Of a stretch of DNA of 64,000 bases, positions 44,001 to 52,322 are shown in pieces. Each line of letters begins with the position of its first letter. Within the stretch, counting starts at the first letter, position 1. The notes beneath the pieces were generated by a model, which saw only the letters and a program-made list of their open reading frames with translations, had not been told where the DNA came from and searched no databases. This stretch comes from Limnoglobus roseus (GTDB lineage: Bacteria; Planctomycetota; Planctomycetia; Gemmatales; Gemmataceae), in the NCBI RefSeq assembly GCF_008254045.1, contig NZ_CP042425.1, positions 1,736,001 to 1,800,000 of the forward strand, in the 5' to 3' direction. A program made the translations under genes and the position numbers.

Positions 44001-47000
44001 GCCGTCGAGTTGGCCGAACGAGGTCAACAGGTAGACGCCGCCGCCCTGGTCGAAACCGTTGGTCAGGGTGAACCCCGCCGGCACACCCGTGATGTACACG
44101 GCGACCGACTCCGACCCGTCGCCGTTGATCGTATCGGCCGTGTTGAACGAGTTGCTCAGGCCGAGCGGGCCGGCCGTGTTCGGCGGCACCGTCACGTTCG
44201 TGCCCGTCGGGGTAACGAACGGGGTGTCCGCCACCGGTTGCACCAGGAACGGCGTGTCCACCGTCGTGACCGGGTTGATGCCGGTCCGGTCGTCGATCGT
44301 CGCGATGAAATCGGCCGGGCCGCCGTACTGGGCGTCCGGGGTGAAGGTCAGAACGCCGTCCTGGCCCAGCAAGAAGTTGATGGTGCTGACACTGCCGGAA
44401 ATGGTGATGGTAGTCGCGGGCGAACCGACGGCGCTAATGTTCAAGCCGTCCGCAATGCCGTTGACCGTGAGCATGCCGTGGGTCGCCGTCAGCGTTACGG
44501 TCACCGGTGCGCCGGCCGCGTCGTCGGCCGTGAAACTCAGGCCGGTCACGTTGACGGTCGTGTCTTCGAGGCCGGTGATCGTCGGCGAGGTGGATTCGGT
44601 CGGCGGTTCGGCGACGTTCGTGATGACTACGGGGACAGTAAACGTCCCCAGGTTCACGGTGAAAAAGGGATCGCCGGTGGTCGGCGGGCCGAAGCCGAAT
44701 TGTTGCCCGAACCCGGCCGGCCGGGCGAAGAACGTGATGGGGGCGCTAACGTACTGACGGATCAGCACCGAGAGGGTGAAGACGTTGGGATTCCCGCTCT
44801 CAAAGTCGGGGTTCTGGTCGCCGACGCGGATCGTGCCGTCGGGGTCGACCGTGAAGTTGTAAGCGAAGTGGTCGCCGTCGTTCGGCACCAGTGAGAAGTC
44901 GTAGTCGGCGTCCGCCGGCAGGCCGAAGACTTGCAGCACGCCGACCGCCGCGCCCTCCGGCGTGTTCTCCGGCACCGTGATGTCCGGGATGACGACGCGG
45001 ATGACCGTCACGTCCAGGTCAAAGCTAACGGGGGGGGCCGTGTCCGTATTGTTCGGCGGGAGGACGTCGGGCGACAGGTCCGCGGTGTCCGTCACCGACA
45101 CCGTCACCGACCAGTGCTGCTCGCCGGTGCCCGTCGGCGTGAACATGAGGTCGGCCAAGTCGTCGACCAGGTCGTTTCGCGTGAACTGCCACGTCACGCC
45201 CCCGTCCGGAGACGACCCGTGGTTGAACGTTCCGTTCACCCCGGTGATGGTCACGAGGGCGGTTTCCGTCCCGTCCGGGTCCAGTGGGGAGAGCGTGACG
45301 TTGACGGGGACCGCCTGGAACTGGTCCGATTGGAGGGCAATCGCGACGATCGGGTCGATCGTCACGTTCACCCTCGTCGCCACGGGGTAGACCACGACCG
45401 CGGACGAAGCCGTGGACGTCGGGAAGACACCCAGGGTTGTCGTGTTGACGAAGGTAGCCGTGATCGGCACGAGGCCCGAGAAGTAGTCGGAGACCCCCGG
45501 GTTGTCACCGAACATGCGGAGGGTGACCGCCCCGAACGTACTCCCGAGGCCCTGGAGACCGGCGAGCGTCCCCGTGAGGGTGACCTCGGTCGTTCCGTTG
45601 CCCGAAAAGAGGCTGACACCCGAGGGCAAGCCCTCGGGGTCCACCGAGAACACGACGAACGGCGACCCCGCCGGCGGCGTTAGCGTGAGGGTCAGCGCGT
45701 ACTGGTCGGTGGCCTCTCCGCTGGGGTCCTGGACCGCGGCCAGCCCGCCGAGGTCGGCGACGCCGTCCCCCTCGGAGATCGACACCGGGTTTAGCGTGAC
45801 CGTGGGGCCGGTGACGAAGTTGAACACCGCACTGCCGACGTCCATCGCGCTCGCGTATTCGTAGGTGCAATCCGACGTGAAGTGGGCACCGTCGTAAATT
45901 CCCAACTTGGCCGTGAACGTCACCCGGCCACCGAAGCCCGCGGGCGGCGTCAGGGTGATCGAGTCGAGAACGGATTGCACCGTCGCCGGGTCGACGTAGC
46001 CGTAGGTGAACCATTGGCCCGTGGCGTTCTTGTAGAAGCCGCCGAACGACGAGGTCAGTGTGAACTGGTCCAAGACCGCTGTGTCTTGCCCCGACAGGTC
46101 GATTTGCACGTACCCGTACTCGGAGTAGTCGCGGTCCGGCCACGGCGTGACTGTGACGAAACCGCCCGCGAGCGAGTACGGGGCACTCGGCGCGCGGACC
46201 TCGTCCGGGCTGTCGTTGTTCACTGTCACGTTCGCCGGCGAGACGACCGGCGAGACCTTCACGGTCAGGCCGGCGTAGTCGGTGAGGGTGATAAGGCCGT
46301 AGCCGTAGCCGTAGCCGTAGCCGGAATTACCTGGGGCGAACGGGGGGGGGATGTAGTACTCACGGTCGGCCCGAACTTCGACGATGATGTCGCCACTGTA
46401 GTAGTCCGTCGGGACGACTTCAAAACCTTGAAGGAAGAAGTCTTCGAGTTGTTCGGAGAACCCCGTGAGCGTCAGGGTGGGCGAGTCGTCACCCGTCACC
46501 GTCACCCCGAACGTGTTGGTCGGGTCGATGACGTGTAAGGTTCCGAGGTTGTAGCCCTGGACCGTTAACGTCACCGTCAGGATGCCCGCGCCCGAGACGC
46601 TGAGGGCCGTCGGCCCGGCGAAGGTGGCGGTGCTCGGCCGCGGGTCGTTCGGGTCGGCCGCGTTGCCCCCTTCCCGGATCGACTGCACGCCGGGCGTCGT
46701 TACCCGCGGGTAGCCTCCCGTGGCCACCGTCACGATTGAACTCGCGTAGGCGTAGTGTGGCTCCGCGTCTTGGTGGTGCCGCGGGTCGGTGTGTGGGAAC
46801 GACGGGTAGTCGGCGTGGTCTTCGACCACGAGTTGGATTGAGAGGTAGATTTGCCCGTCGAACCCTACCGGGGGCAGGAGTTTCAGGTTGGCGAAGTCCG
46901 CGTAGTTCACCCGCCACTGGGTGTCGTTGACCGGCGTGCCGAGGGTGAACGCCGCCCCGTCCGCGAACGCCGACGATCCGTCGGCGTAGGTCGCCGAGAT

Positions 47001-50000
47001 CAGGGCGTACATCTCTTCGGACCCGTCCGTGTCCGGCGTCGGGTCGGTCGCGATCGGCGTCGGAATTTCCGCGCCCACGTCCCCGGTGATGTACGGCGAG
47101 ATCAGCACGCAGTCGGGGTAGAACGCCACCGGCAGCACGCGGAACCGCACTTCGTTCGTGCCGACCAACCCGTCGGGGTCGACCACACTAACCGTCACCC
47201 GGTCGTCGCCGCTGTAGTAATAGTTGGTCCCGTTCCGGTTCTCGTAGATGCCGGCCTTCAGGAAGGCGTTCAGTTCCGGCAGCGTGCCCGTGAGCGCCAG
47301 CGTGTTGACCCCTGGGAACGGGTACGAAGGGGTAACCGTGTGCCCCGGGGACTTCGAATCGACGCCGAAATAGCTGACGTAGCCGCGGTCGGAGTTGAAA
47401 TAAACGGTGTACCGCCCGCCGTTATCGTCGCGGTCGGCGATCTGGAAGGAGTTGTCGACGATGTTATTATTGCCGTTGTCGACGTAGTGAAACCAAACGT
47501 CGTTACCTTCCTGGGGGTCGCCGACGCCGGGGGCGTTCACGGTCGGCCGGATGAACGGGGGGACGCTAACGATGTGGACGACGACCGTGGCAGACTGCTC
47601 CTGAGTGTCGATTTCCGAGCCGGCCCTGTCGGTGACGCGGGCGGTCACGGTCAGCGTGTACGTGTCGCCAACCACTGCGTCGGCCGGCAGCGTGAGCGTC
47701 AGGCCCACGAGTTGCGACCGCGTGAACCCGCCGGTCGGCCCCGCGGGGACGGCCGAGAGGGTCGCCCCGGGCGGCAGGCCGGTGATGAGCACTTCCACCG
47801 ACTCCGAACCGTCCTGATCCGGCGTGTCGGCCGTGACGATGGGGAATGGTATCGTTTCACCCACCCCCCCCGCGATGTCCGGCACGACCCCCGGGGCGAT
47901 GAACGCGGCGACCGGGTAGACGAACACGGTGGTCGCGTCGGTTCCGAACCGGCCGTCCGGGGCCGTAAAGGTGGCGCTGAGAGAGATGCCGCCGCTGAGG
48001 TAGTCCTTCGGCTGAACGAACGTGGAGAAGATGGAAAGGAAGCCGAGGTTGTTGGGGTCGCCCACGAGGTGGGCGTAGTCCCCCGTGTAGGTCAGGTCGA
48101 ACGTCCCGTAGCCCGCGATGGTGACGCCGTAATTGGCGAACGAAGTTGCCGGGTCCGCGTTCGTGGTCAGGATCCCGTCCGGCAGGTGGACGTGGTAGGT
48201 GTAATTGCCGAAATCGCTCGGCGTGGCGTCGAACACGCTGGTAGGCTGGAACGCCGGGAGGTAGTAACCGCTGTACGGCGAGTGTTCGTACGTCGTCAAG
48301 CCGTCCGGCAGGTCGATGACCGGCCCGGTGCGAGTGTCCACGACGAGCGTCCGCGTGGCGTACGGCGAATCGCTCGTCACGTCGTCGGTGTCCGGCGGGA
48401 ACGAGGCGTGGTCGTGCGTCTTGGCTTGCACCGTCAGAGCGAACGTCCCCTCCCCGGCGTCGGCCGGCAGCGTGACCGTCAGTCCGGTGAGAGTCGGCCC
48501 AGGGATGGACGTGTAGTACTGCCCAGTCAAGTCGTCGAATGTGGGGAAGTATTGGTCGGTCCCCAGGCTAAAGATCGTTCCGTCGGGGTAGCCAGAAAAG
48601 CGGTACTCCGATACCGCCTCCGAGCCGTCCTGGTCCGGCGACCGGGCCGAGATTGACAGCGAGATAGGACTTCCGGCCGGGCCGCCCGCGGGCGACGCGA
48701 CCGTCAGCACCGGCCGGTTGGCCACGGGCAGCACGTCAACTTCGGTAGTCGCCGCGGTCGTGTTCCCGTCGGAGTCGGTGACGGTGATGGTCACGAACTG
48801 TGGGCCGCTCAGGTACGGCGTCGGCACGAACTGGAACGCCCCGCCCCCGAAGCTCAGGAAGTTGTTGAGGTTGTTCAGGCTGCCGCTGAGCGTAAAGGTC
48901 GTTGGGGTGCTGGCGTCGACGGAAAGCCCATAGTTATAAGTCGCCGAATAGGAATCGAAGGACAGCGTCCCCCCGGTCGTGCTGAACGTGGCCGTGAAAC
49001 CGGGGGAATAGCTGTAGGGGTCATTGTCATCGTCGCCCACTGCGACTTGACCCGCGAAGTCAAAAGTCTTGTTCTCCGGGGTACTCACGACCGGCGGCGA
49101 GGTGACGACCGGCGGCCCTTCGATATGGATTACGATGGTCTGGCCCCCGTCGCGGGGCGAGTAGTCCGTCGTGTACAGGTCCCCGCCGGCAAAATTGGCC
49201 AGGACGGCTTGATCCTGGGTGAACCCATAAAATTGCAGATAATAGTCGCCGGGGGCTACCGACGGGTCGACGGTGAAAGACAAGTTTCCCAACTGATCCG
49301 GCGTCAACTGGACATAGCCGGAGCTGTCCGACCCGCTCCCGTAGTTCAGGGTTCCGAGCGAACTATTCCCCGTTTGATAATTGTAGAAGAACACCTCGAC
49401 GTACTTCACCTGTTCCTGGCCGTCGCCGTTGGTGTCTACCGGCGTCGCAGTCACCGTTAACGGCACTGGCGGCGAGACTCGGCCGGCGACCGTTTGAATG
49501 CGCATTGGGTCGTCGGCCGTAACGAACGGCGGGTTGACCGCCGCTGTGGCCGTGAGGATTGGCGGGTCGGCGACGGGCACGACCTCCAGCAATCGGGTGC
49601 TCGTCGAGAAATACCCGTCCGGGTCAGTCAGGGTGCCGGTGATGTTGCCGAGGTCGCCACTGAGGTATTGCGTCGGCGTGTAGATAATGAGGCCGTCGGA
49701 GGTTAAGCCTTGTAACCCGCGAACGCCATTCACCCCGCCGAGGGGGCCGGTGAGGGTCAGGCTTTCCGTGCCACTGCCCGAGACGCTTACACCGTAGTTG
49801 CCTGCGACCACGTCGTCGACGCTGAAGTCGCCCGCGCCCGCCGGCAACGTCAGCGTGAGCGTATAGGTGCCGCCGGCGTCGTCAAAATCCTGCAAATAGA
49901 AAGCCGCGTCGGCGTTGTTCGACTCGAACACGCCGGGCGTGCTTTCCACGAACCCCACGAACGGCAGCCCGAGTTTCGGTGCGGTTTGGATTTGCAACCG

Positions 50001-51659
50001 GATCGTCGCGTACGAGTCTGCGGTGGCAATAATGTCGCCGCCGAAGCCTTGGGCCACGTCTGTCGATACCGCGTGGACGCCGATGGTGTAGTTCCCGCCG
50101 ACGGACGAATCCGGGAAAAACATCAGGCCGGGCAGTTGATTGGGCGTGACCCGCCAGCCGAAACCGCTCGGAGACGGCCCGCCCACGATCAAGCCATTGC
50201 TATCCGTGAACGCGCCGGCCGGGTAACTGGTCAGGTCGATGTAGGACACCGATTCCGATTTATCGAACGTGTCGAACGGCACGGCCGCGGTGATGTCGAG
50301 GGAGGCCGACCCGTCGGGCGGGATGACGATCGTGTCGGCGGGCACGGTCAGGGTCGGCGGGTCGGCAACCGGCTTCACCAAAACGTCGGCGTAATCGGAT
50401 CCGTCCTGACCGTCCGGGTCGGTGACGGTCATCGAGACCTGGGCCACGCCACTGAAGTACGGTGTGGGCACGTACGTGAAGCCAAACCCATCTGAGCCGC
50501 TGCGACCGAGGAACCTGTTCAAATTGTCATATGTGCCACTCAAAGTCACGAAAGGCTCGAAAACTCCAGGAGTTAAGCCGGCTTCGCTGGCCGCGTTAAC
50601 ATCGATCGAAATGGAGCCGTTCGTGGCCGAAATCGAAACCTGGTAAATTCCCGAGTTGCCCTGGGCGTCTAGGGCGTCTGCATCGGAGAAGCTAAAGCCG
50701 TTCCCGCCCTCATCGCTCTTGAACGTGAGCGAGTCATTTTCGTTAATGACCTGCGCCGCAGGCGGCCTTACGACCGGCCGCGGCCGGTCGACCGTCCCGT
50801 TGAACGTCTGTGCGGGCCAGCCCAGTTCGGACGTGATCGACCCGCCCGTGAGGGGGTAATTCGTGGAGTCGATGGTGTAGGTCGAGACGGTGAAACTCAC
50901 CGGCCCCGTGGGGAAATCCGAGGGTAGGGTGAACGCCAGATTCGGGACGGCGCTCGCCGGGAATCGGAGGCTCCCGTTCGGCAGAATCGTGCCGGCCGAA
51001 GAGAACGTCCCCTCGGTCGGGTAAGAGGAGAAGTCGACGTAGTAGCTTTCGGACCCGTCGGTGTCGAGACTCGGGTCGAGCGCGAGGCCGAGCGGCGTGG
51101 TCCCGCCCGGTCGGAGCGAGAGCCCGGTCGGGGTGGTCAGCGTCGGTTGTTGCGGCACGGGAATGACGCGGACGTTCGTCTGCCCGCTGCCCGAGTTGTT
51201 TTGGGGGTCGGTGACGGTCACACTGACGTTGGCGTCGCCAGAGGCTTTAGTCGGATAGAACGGGTCGGGCGTGAACTTCAGAAAGCCGTCGACAATCAGG
51301 CTTGCGTTCAGATTCGCCAGGGTGCCCGTAATGGTGACGAGGCTAGAGTTGTTATTGCTGACCAAGACGGCACCCGTGAGCGGCGCCGTTACCTTGGCGA
51401 TCCCGTGGGTGACGGCCACCTTCGCGGTGTACAGCCCACTGCTGTTGTCCCGGTCGGAAATGCTAAACGTGTTCGCGCTGCCAAAGTTGAGCGTGCCGTT
51501 TTCGGCCAAGAATTGAATCCCGGGCGGCGTGACGACCGGTGTGAGCCCGGCCGGCACGTCTCGCGACTCCAATGCTTCCATTCCCAAGGAGCGGACGCGA
51601 ACTTTTCGTGAGGAAACCAAGCCGTTCGGGCGACGGCGAGACTGTGCGCGTGGTGACAT
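38058..51659 (-). CDS. Giant membrane-anchored repeat protein (4533 residues), cadherin/PKD-like modules
   Basis: The N-terminus is basic (SPRAQSRRRPNG) and then GMEALESRDVPAG, the LExR..PA motif seen on many exported planctomycete proteins. About 14 repeating two-part modules follow: a half ending in YxG...VTVxDxxG and PVAD, and a half with DxDGSE and a GVPxG-like turn. Near the C-terminus are a PKD domain (TIDFGDGTPAV, about 39430-39720) and two tandem-95/cadherin-like domains (GNDTDPDGDPLTV and HNDTDADGDTLAI, about 38850-39425). A Pro/Glu-rich linker, one membrane helix (about 38120-38200) and a basic tail (RRRFSLTGTS) end it. The Asp-rich loops suggest Ca2+ binding. It is probably a surface adhesin. 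No ribosome site is evident. Confidence 0.88.
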   Translation of the reverse strand: MSPRAQSRRRPNGLVSSRKVRVRSLGMEALESRDVPAGLTPVVTPPGIQFLAENGTLNFGSANTFSISDRDNSSGLYTAKVAVTHGIAKVTAPLTGAVLVSNNNSSLVTITGTLANLNASLIVDGFLKFTPDPFYPTKASGDANVSVTVTDPQNNSGSGQTNVRVIPVPQQPTLTTPTGLSLRPGGTTPLGLALDPSLDTDGSESYYVDFSSYPTEGTFSSAGTILPNGSLRFPASAVPNLAFTLPSDFPTGPVSFTVSTYTIDSTNYPLTGGSITSELGWPAQTFNGTVDRPRPVVRPPAAQVINENDSLTFKSDEGGNGFSFSDADALDAQGNSGIYQVSISATNGSISIDVNAASEAGLTPGVFEPFVTLSGTYDNLNRFLGRSGSDGFGFTYVPTPYFSGVAQVSMTVTDPDGQDGSDYADVLVKPVADPPTLTVPADTIVIPPDGSASLDITAAVPFDTFDKSESVSYIDLTSYPAGAFTDSNGLIVGGPSPSGFGWRVTPNQLPGLMFFPDSSVGGNYTIGVHAVSTDVAQGFGGDIIATADSYATIRLQIQTAPKLGLPFVGFVESTPGVFESNNADAAFYLQDFDDAGGTYTLTLTLPAGAGDFSVDDVVAGNYGVSVSGSGTESLTLTGPLGGVNGVRGLQGLTSDGLIIYTPTQYLSGDLGNITGTLTDPDGYFSTSTRLLEVVPVADPPILTATAAVNPPFVTADDPMRIQTVAGRVSPPVPLTVTATPVDTNGDGQEQVKYVEVFFYNYQTGNSSLGTLNYGSGSDSSGYVQLTPDQLGNLSFTVDPSVAPGDYYLQFYGFTQDQAVLANFAGGDLYTTDYSPRDGGQTIVIHIEGPPVVTSPPVVSTPENKTFDFAGQVAVGDDDNDPYSYSPGFTATFSTTGGTLSFDSYSATYNYGLSVDASTPTTFTLSGSLNNLNNFLSFGGGAFQFVPTPYLSGPQFVTITVTDSDGNTTAATTEVDVLPVANRPVLTVASPAGGPAGSPISLSISARSPDQDGSEAVSEYRFSGYPDGTIFSLGTDQYFPTFDDLTGQYYTSIPGPTLTGLTVTLPADAGEGTFALTVQAKTHDHASFPPDTDDVTSDSPYATRTLVVDTRTGPVIDLPDGLTTYEHSPYSGYYLPAFQPTSVFDATPSDFGNYTYHVHLPDGILTTNADPATSFANYGVTIAGYGTFDLTYTGDYAHLVGDPNNLGFLSIFSTFVQPKDYLSGGISLSATFTAPDGRFGTDATTVFVYPVAAFIAPGVVPDIAGGVGETIPFPIVTADTPDQDGSESVEVLITGLPPGATLSAVPAGPTGGFTRSQLVGLTLTLPADAVVGDTYTLTVTARVTDRAGSEIDTQEQSATVVVHIVSVPPFIRPTVNAPGVGDPQEGNDVWFHYVDNGNNNIVDNSFQIADRDDNGGRYTVYFNSDRGYVSYFGVDSKSPGHTVTPSYPFPGVNTLALTGTLPELNAFLKAGIYENRNGTNYYYSGDDRVTVSVVDPDGLVGTNEVRFRVLPVAFYPDCVLISPYITGDVGAEIPTPIATDPTPDTDGSEEMYALISATYADGSSAFADGAAFTLGTPVNDTQWRVNYADFANLKLLPPVGFDGQIYLSIQLVVEDHADYPSFPHTDPRHHQDAEPHYAYASSIVTVATGGYPRVTTPGVQSIREGGNAADPNDPRPSTATFAGPTALSVSGAGILTVTLTVQGYNLGTLHVIDPTNTFGVTVTGDDSPTLTLTGFSEQLEDFFLQGFEVVPTDYYSGDIIVEVRADREYYIPPPFAPGNSGYGYGYGYGLITLTDYAGLTVKVSPVVSPANVTVNNDSPDEVRAPSAPYSLAGGFVTVTPWPDRDYSEYGYVQIDLSGQDTAVLDQFTLTSSFGGFYKNATGQWFTYGYVDPATVQSVLDSITLTPPAGFGGRVTFTAKLGIYDGAHFTSDCTYEYASAMDVGSAVFNFVTGPTVTLNPVSISEGDGVADLGGLAAVQDPSGEATDQYALTLTLTPPAGSPFVVFSVDPEGLPSGVSLFSGNGTTEVTLTGTLAGLQGLGSTFGAVTLRMFGDNPGVSDYFSGLVPITATFVNTTTLGVFPTSTASSAVVVYPVATRVNVTIDPIVAIALQSDQFQAVPVNVTLSPLDPDGTETALVTITGVNGTFNHGSSPDGGVTWQFTRNDLVDDLADLMFTPTGTGEQHWSVTVSVTDTADLSPDVLPPNNTDTAPPVSFDLDVTVIRVVIPDITVPENTPEGAAVGVLQVFGLPADADYDFSLVPNDGDHFAYNFTVDPDGTIRVGDQNPDFESGNPNVFTLSVLIRQYVSAPITFFARPAGFGQQFGFGPPTTGDPFFTVNLGTFTVPVVITNVAEPPTESTSPTITGLEDTTVNVTGLSFTADDAAGAPVTVTLTATHGMLTVNGIADGLNISAVGSPATTITISGSVSTINFLLGQDGVLTFTPDAQYGGPADFIATIDDRTGINPVTTVDTPFLVQPVADTPFVTPTGTNVTVPPNTAGPLGLSNSFNTADTINGDGSESVAVYITGVPAGFTLTNGFDQGGGVYLLTSFGQLDGLALIPPTGFTGTVPLTVYAIVTDVGATGTPPSAVSTFTTASSTFNITFAAANPPSGNTPFVLTGFEDNTSNLLFALVISAPDARNTQTGQADPVNGRILATFTVDHGTLSLDTFYATTGLTVGGSGNTLTLEGSVIDVNRYLSKQPAAPILYTPDANFAGVDNFHLKVSDFVNPTYTPQAIPFSIRPVADVVVGDQAAGVPASGRVNTPIPLTLNGSFVTADTDGSEKVTFRLTGVPVSATNPTYQPLNHGTNLGGGVWELTQADLVGLTFTPMTGFVGTINLTVESVVTDTVTIVSGPASSILRGTPAPFALTFTAPQPPTALAYLATPATEDTPVNTPFYLSFSAPDAVNGQVSVTLAVTHGVLNFSTFLNTLTVTNSGSPTVTITGPVNDINFALSFQARSLTFIPNAQYGGPADFTATINDFVNAPVNTTANLPVRPVADAVATPTGASMIVPAGTIAPVVITASFTTIDTDLSESVALYVFGVPADARLTNGTRQPDGSWLLTSAGQLDNLFLVLSDASFFVGTITLNVRAVVTDVGAPGTPPFSVSTATFDGPAFTLTFGQAQISGPFPVPPTPDVPDLTNSLTEDQLPPPAFFFASLSAPLAVNGRVTVTVSVVHGQLNYDSPDPAVIVDRINPRSLILTGPLSLINGIVGGLSTGIQYSPDANFAGTDFITLTLNDFVTNPVTSADVPFGVYPVADIDTLTPPTAASQKAPPNTTVPLDLSAFFTTADTDTSETVTLRISGVPVSANNPNYQPFNNHGTNLGGGVWELTEADYLAGITFTPPTGFVGTLNLAVRAHLVDMVTVPVSSGAFVTATDMGDTADSPFTLTFVVPQPPTVVGPNTITGREDTPTTITGLGFTAPDAPGLVEVTLSVTHGTLDIQPSFSPLSVHNTSPNTITFAGGDAAAVSAYLALHPLTFTPDPNYAGLATFTASINDFRNPATTRNRSFVITPVADPVGPSSGSDFIVNTGLSAPFILTGPTTTVDTDGSETVVFLASGVPAGATLSNAIDLHNGFWQIAGGNPAVSALTPPAEFVGTINLNVRSRVIDTVVVGTMSGGAFITATDTFDTADSPFTITFVGVTLPPTLAFTGGSVNENTPTGTFIGQVSLVANAEMPTGELFTFSLVEATGYDFTVTPDGRVLVGTQSPDFESLNTGSVTVKATGSHGTFVIQTFPISILNVNESPVFHGPAITDPNEDTPLAITGLSVGDPDAGALPVRVTLSVSHGTLAITGGPVTVSGNGGSVVTLTGSLDQLNALFAAANGIVYTPTGDYSGADSFAVFVDDLGNSGSGSPLSASGSFAFSVIAVADLPTLSVADAVGNEGGVIPLALTAAATDVDGSEVVTVRISGLPAGYTLSAGTRDPITGDWVLLSHQLANLTLTAPQDSGGTIPLTVVATAAELSNGVTASVTRTLNLTVRNVAPVITGLAGGTVTAGQPLTVSLGSFADPGAEPVWTATIDFGDGTPAVNFTANAPGSLGSLPHTYAAAGSYTITVRVFDGTDTGTATTTMEVTPIPVVNAPPVARDDAVRTAFGTPVAVGVLGNDTDPDGDPLTVLGVTTPANGVVTVGEDGVPVYTPNAGFSGTDSFQYTISDGHGHTATATVTVTVDAEIVIPPDNVAPVAGDDLVATPNATAVTFDVLHNDTDADGDTLAIIAVGTPAHGTVSFTGGQLIYTPDADFSGTETFTYTITDGHDHTATATATVVVRAAVSGTDVPPVPPPPISPSPLDTPQSDAAAFQLALTNLATSATRAAPSQTPPVSNPNGVSIPLVANGMTSAAGSGISGDVQIPLGTAPVGFLVLAPSEVTPSATNTGRLAIDMMPVLPADARRAPTINNLATYQPDRPPNTVFPLDPTAPTAGFGESEGEPLPFLDELYRKHLGGAEAPVGSKPPAGGTQSAAPVPAAPPPAKPTEEETESQAPAPAEQNLGPAWGALAFLGAVAVAAAPLSNIFCSNPDIRRRFSLTGTSDEDES
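46303..46321 (+). repeat. Short tandem repeat (GCCGTA)n inside the giant gene
   Basis: About three and a half perfect 6-bp units encode a Tyr-Gly run (YGYGYG) on the minus strand. This is a slippage-prone site; gain or loss of whole units keeps the frame. Confidence 0.7.
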
Positions 51660-51856
51660 AAAAATGATAAATTCAAAGTTTGAGGCTTGAGAGATGGTTA
51701 AAATTTACCGTAATTCCGATTCAATTACAATTCTTCTTCCGTGCCCGAATTGCGTGATTTCGGTTTTTGTTAGAATCTCCTCTTGCACTTGTTCAGGTTA
51801 CGTATCACGATCCGGCCGCAGTTTCATGATCCGCCGAAAATGAGTAGTCTTTTCGG
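51660..51856. promoter_or_regulatory. AT-rich divergent promoter region of the giant gene and DUF6157 gene
   Basis: These 197 bp are much richer in A/T than the coding DNA around them. On the minus strand, AATTGTAATTGAATC and GGTAAATTTTAACC precede the giant gene. There is no Shine-Dalgarno sequence in the 20 bp before its ATG. I cannot fix a -35/-10 pair with confidence on either strand. Confidence 0.5.
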
Positions 51857-52279
51857 ATGAAGCCAATCACCAACACGTTTGTTGTCGTCGCGTCGGACTG
51901 TCCTACCCCAACGGCCGTCGTGCCGATGGCGAAAGCGGAGTCACCGACCATCGCGGTCATTCAGTACGAACTCCTTACGGGCAAACCGTATGCGATGACG
52001 CTCGAAGACCTGATCTTTGCCACGCACGTCCGCAAGTTGGGGCTGTCGAAGGCAGAGATGAAATCCCAGGCCGACGCGATTCGGGCGGCGCTGTTCGCGA
52101 AATCGCACCCGTGCATGAGGGCGTCGCCGCTGCCGAAGCGGTATGGCTGGGGCGTCCACCACGACTCGAAGGGGCTGATCGCTCTCTACGCGGCCGAGTC
52201 GCCGGAGTATCGGCACTTCGCGGCCGGCGGCGACGGCGTGGAAGTCGTTCCGGCGATGCGGAGTAAGCGGGCGGGGTGA
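51857..52279 (+). CDS. DUF6157 family protein
   Basis: This 140-residue protein matches the DUF6157 pattern: MKPITNTFVVVASDCP, then AKAESPTIAVIQYELLTGKPYAMT, then EDLIFATHVR and GWGVHHDSKGLIALYAAES. There is no signal peptide or membrane segment. The function of the family is unknown, and members are stand-alone single-domain proteins. It is divergent from the giant gene. A GT1 gene follows 43 bp downstream. Confidence 0.8.
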   Translation: MKPITNTFVVVASDCPTPTAVVPMAKAESPTIAVIQYELLTGKPYAMTLEDLIFATHVRKLGLSKAEMKSQADAIRAALFAKSHPCMRASPLPKRYGWGVHHDSKGLIALYAAESPEYRHFAAGGDGVEVVPAMRSKRAG

Positions 52280-52322
52280 GAGTGCATTCCCCGCTCTCGG
52301 CCGCTCTTCCTACTCTTTCCCC

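Noticed and set aside
46303..46321. Short regular repeat considered as a CRISPR or regulatory array
   Set aside because: The unit is 6 bp, in frame, and encodes a Tyr-Gly run. There are no spacers.
38058..51659. Repeated DNA considered as several separate genes or a prophage tail region
   Set aside because: One uninterrupted frame with a consistent module order, one N-terminal motif and one C-terminal anchor. There are no phage genes around it.
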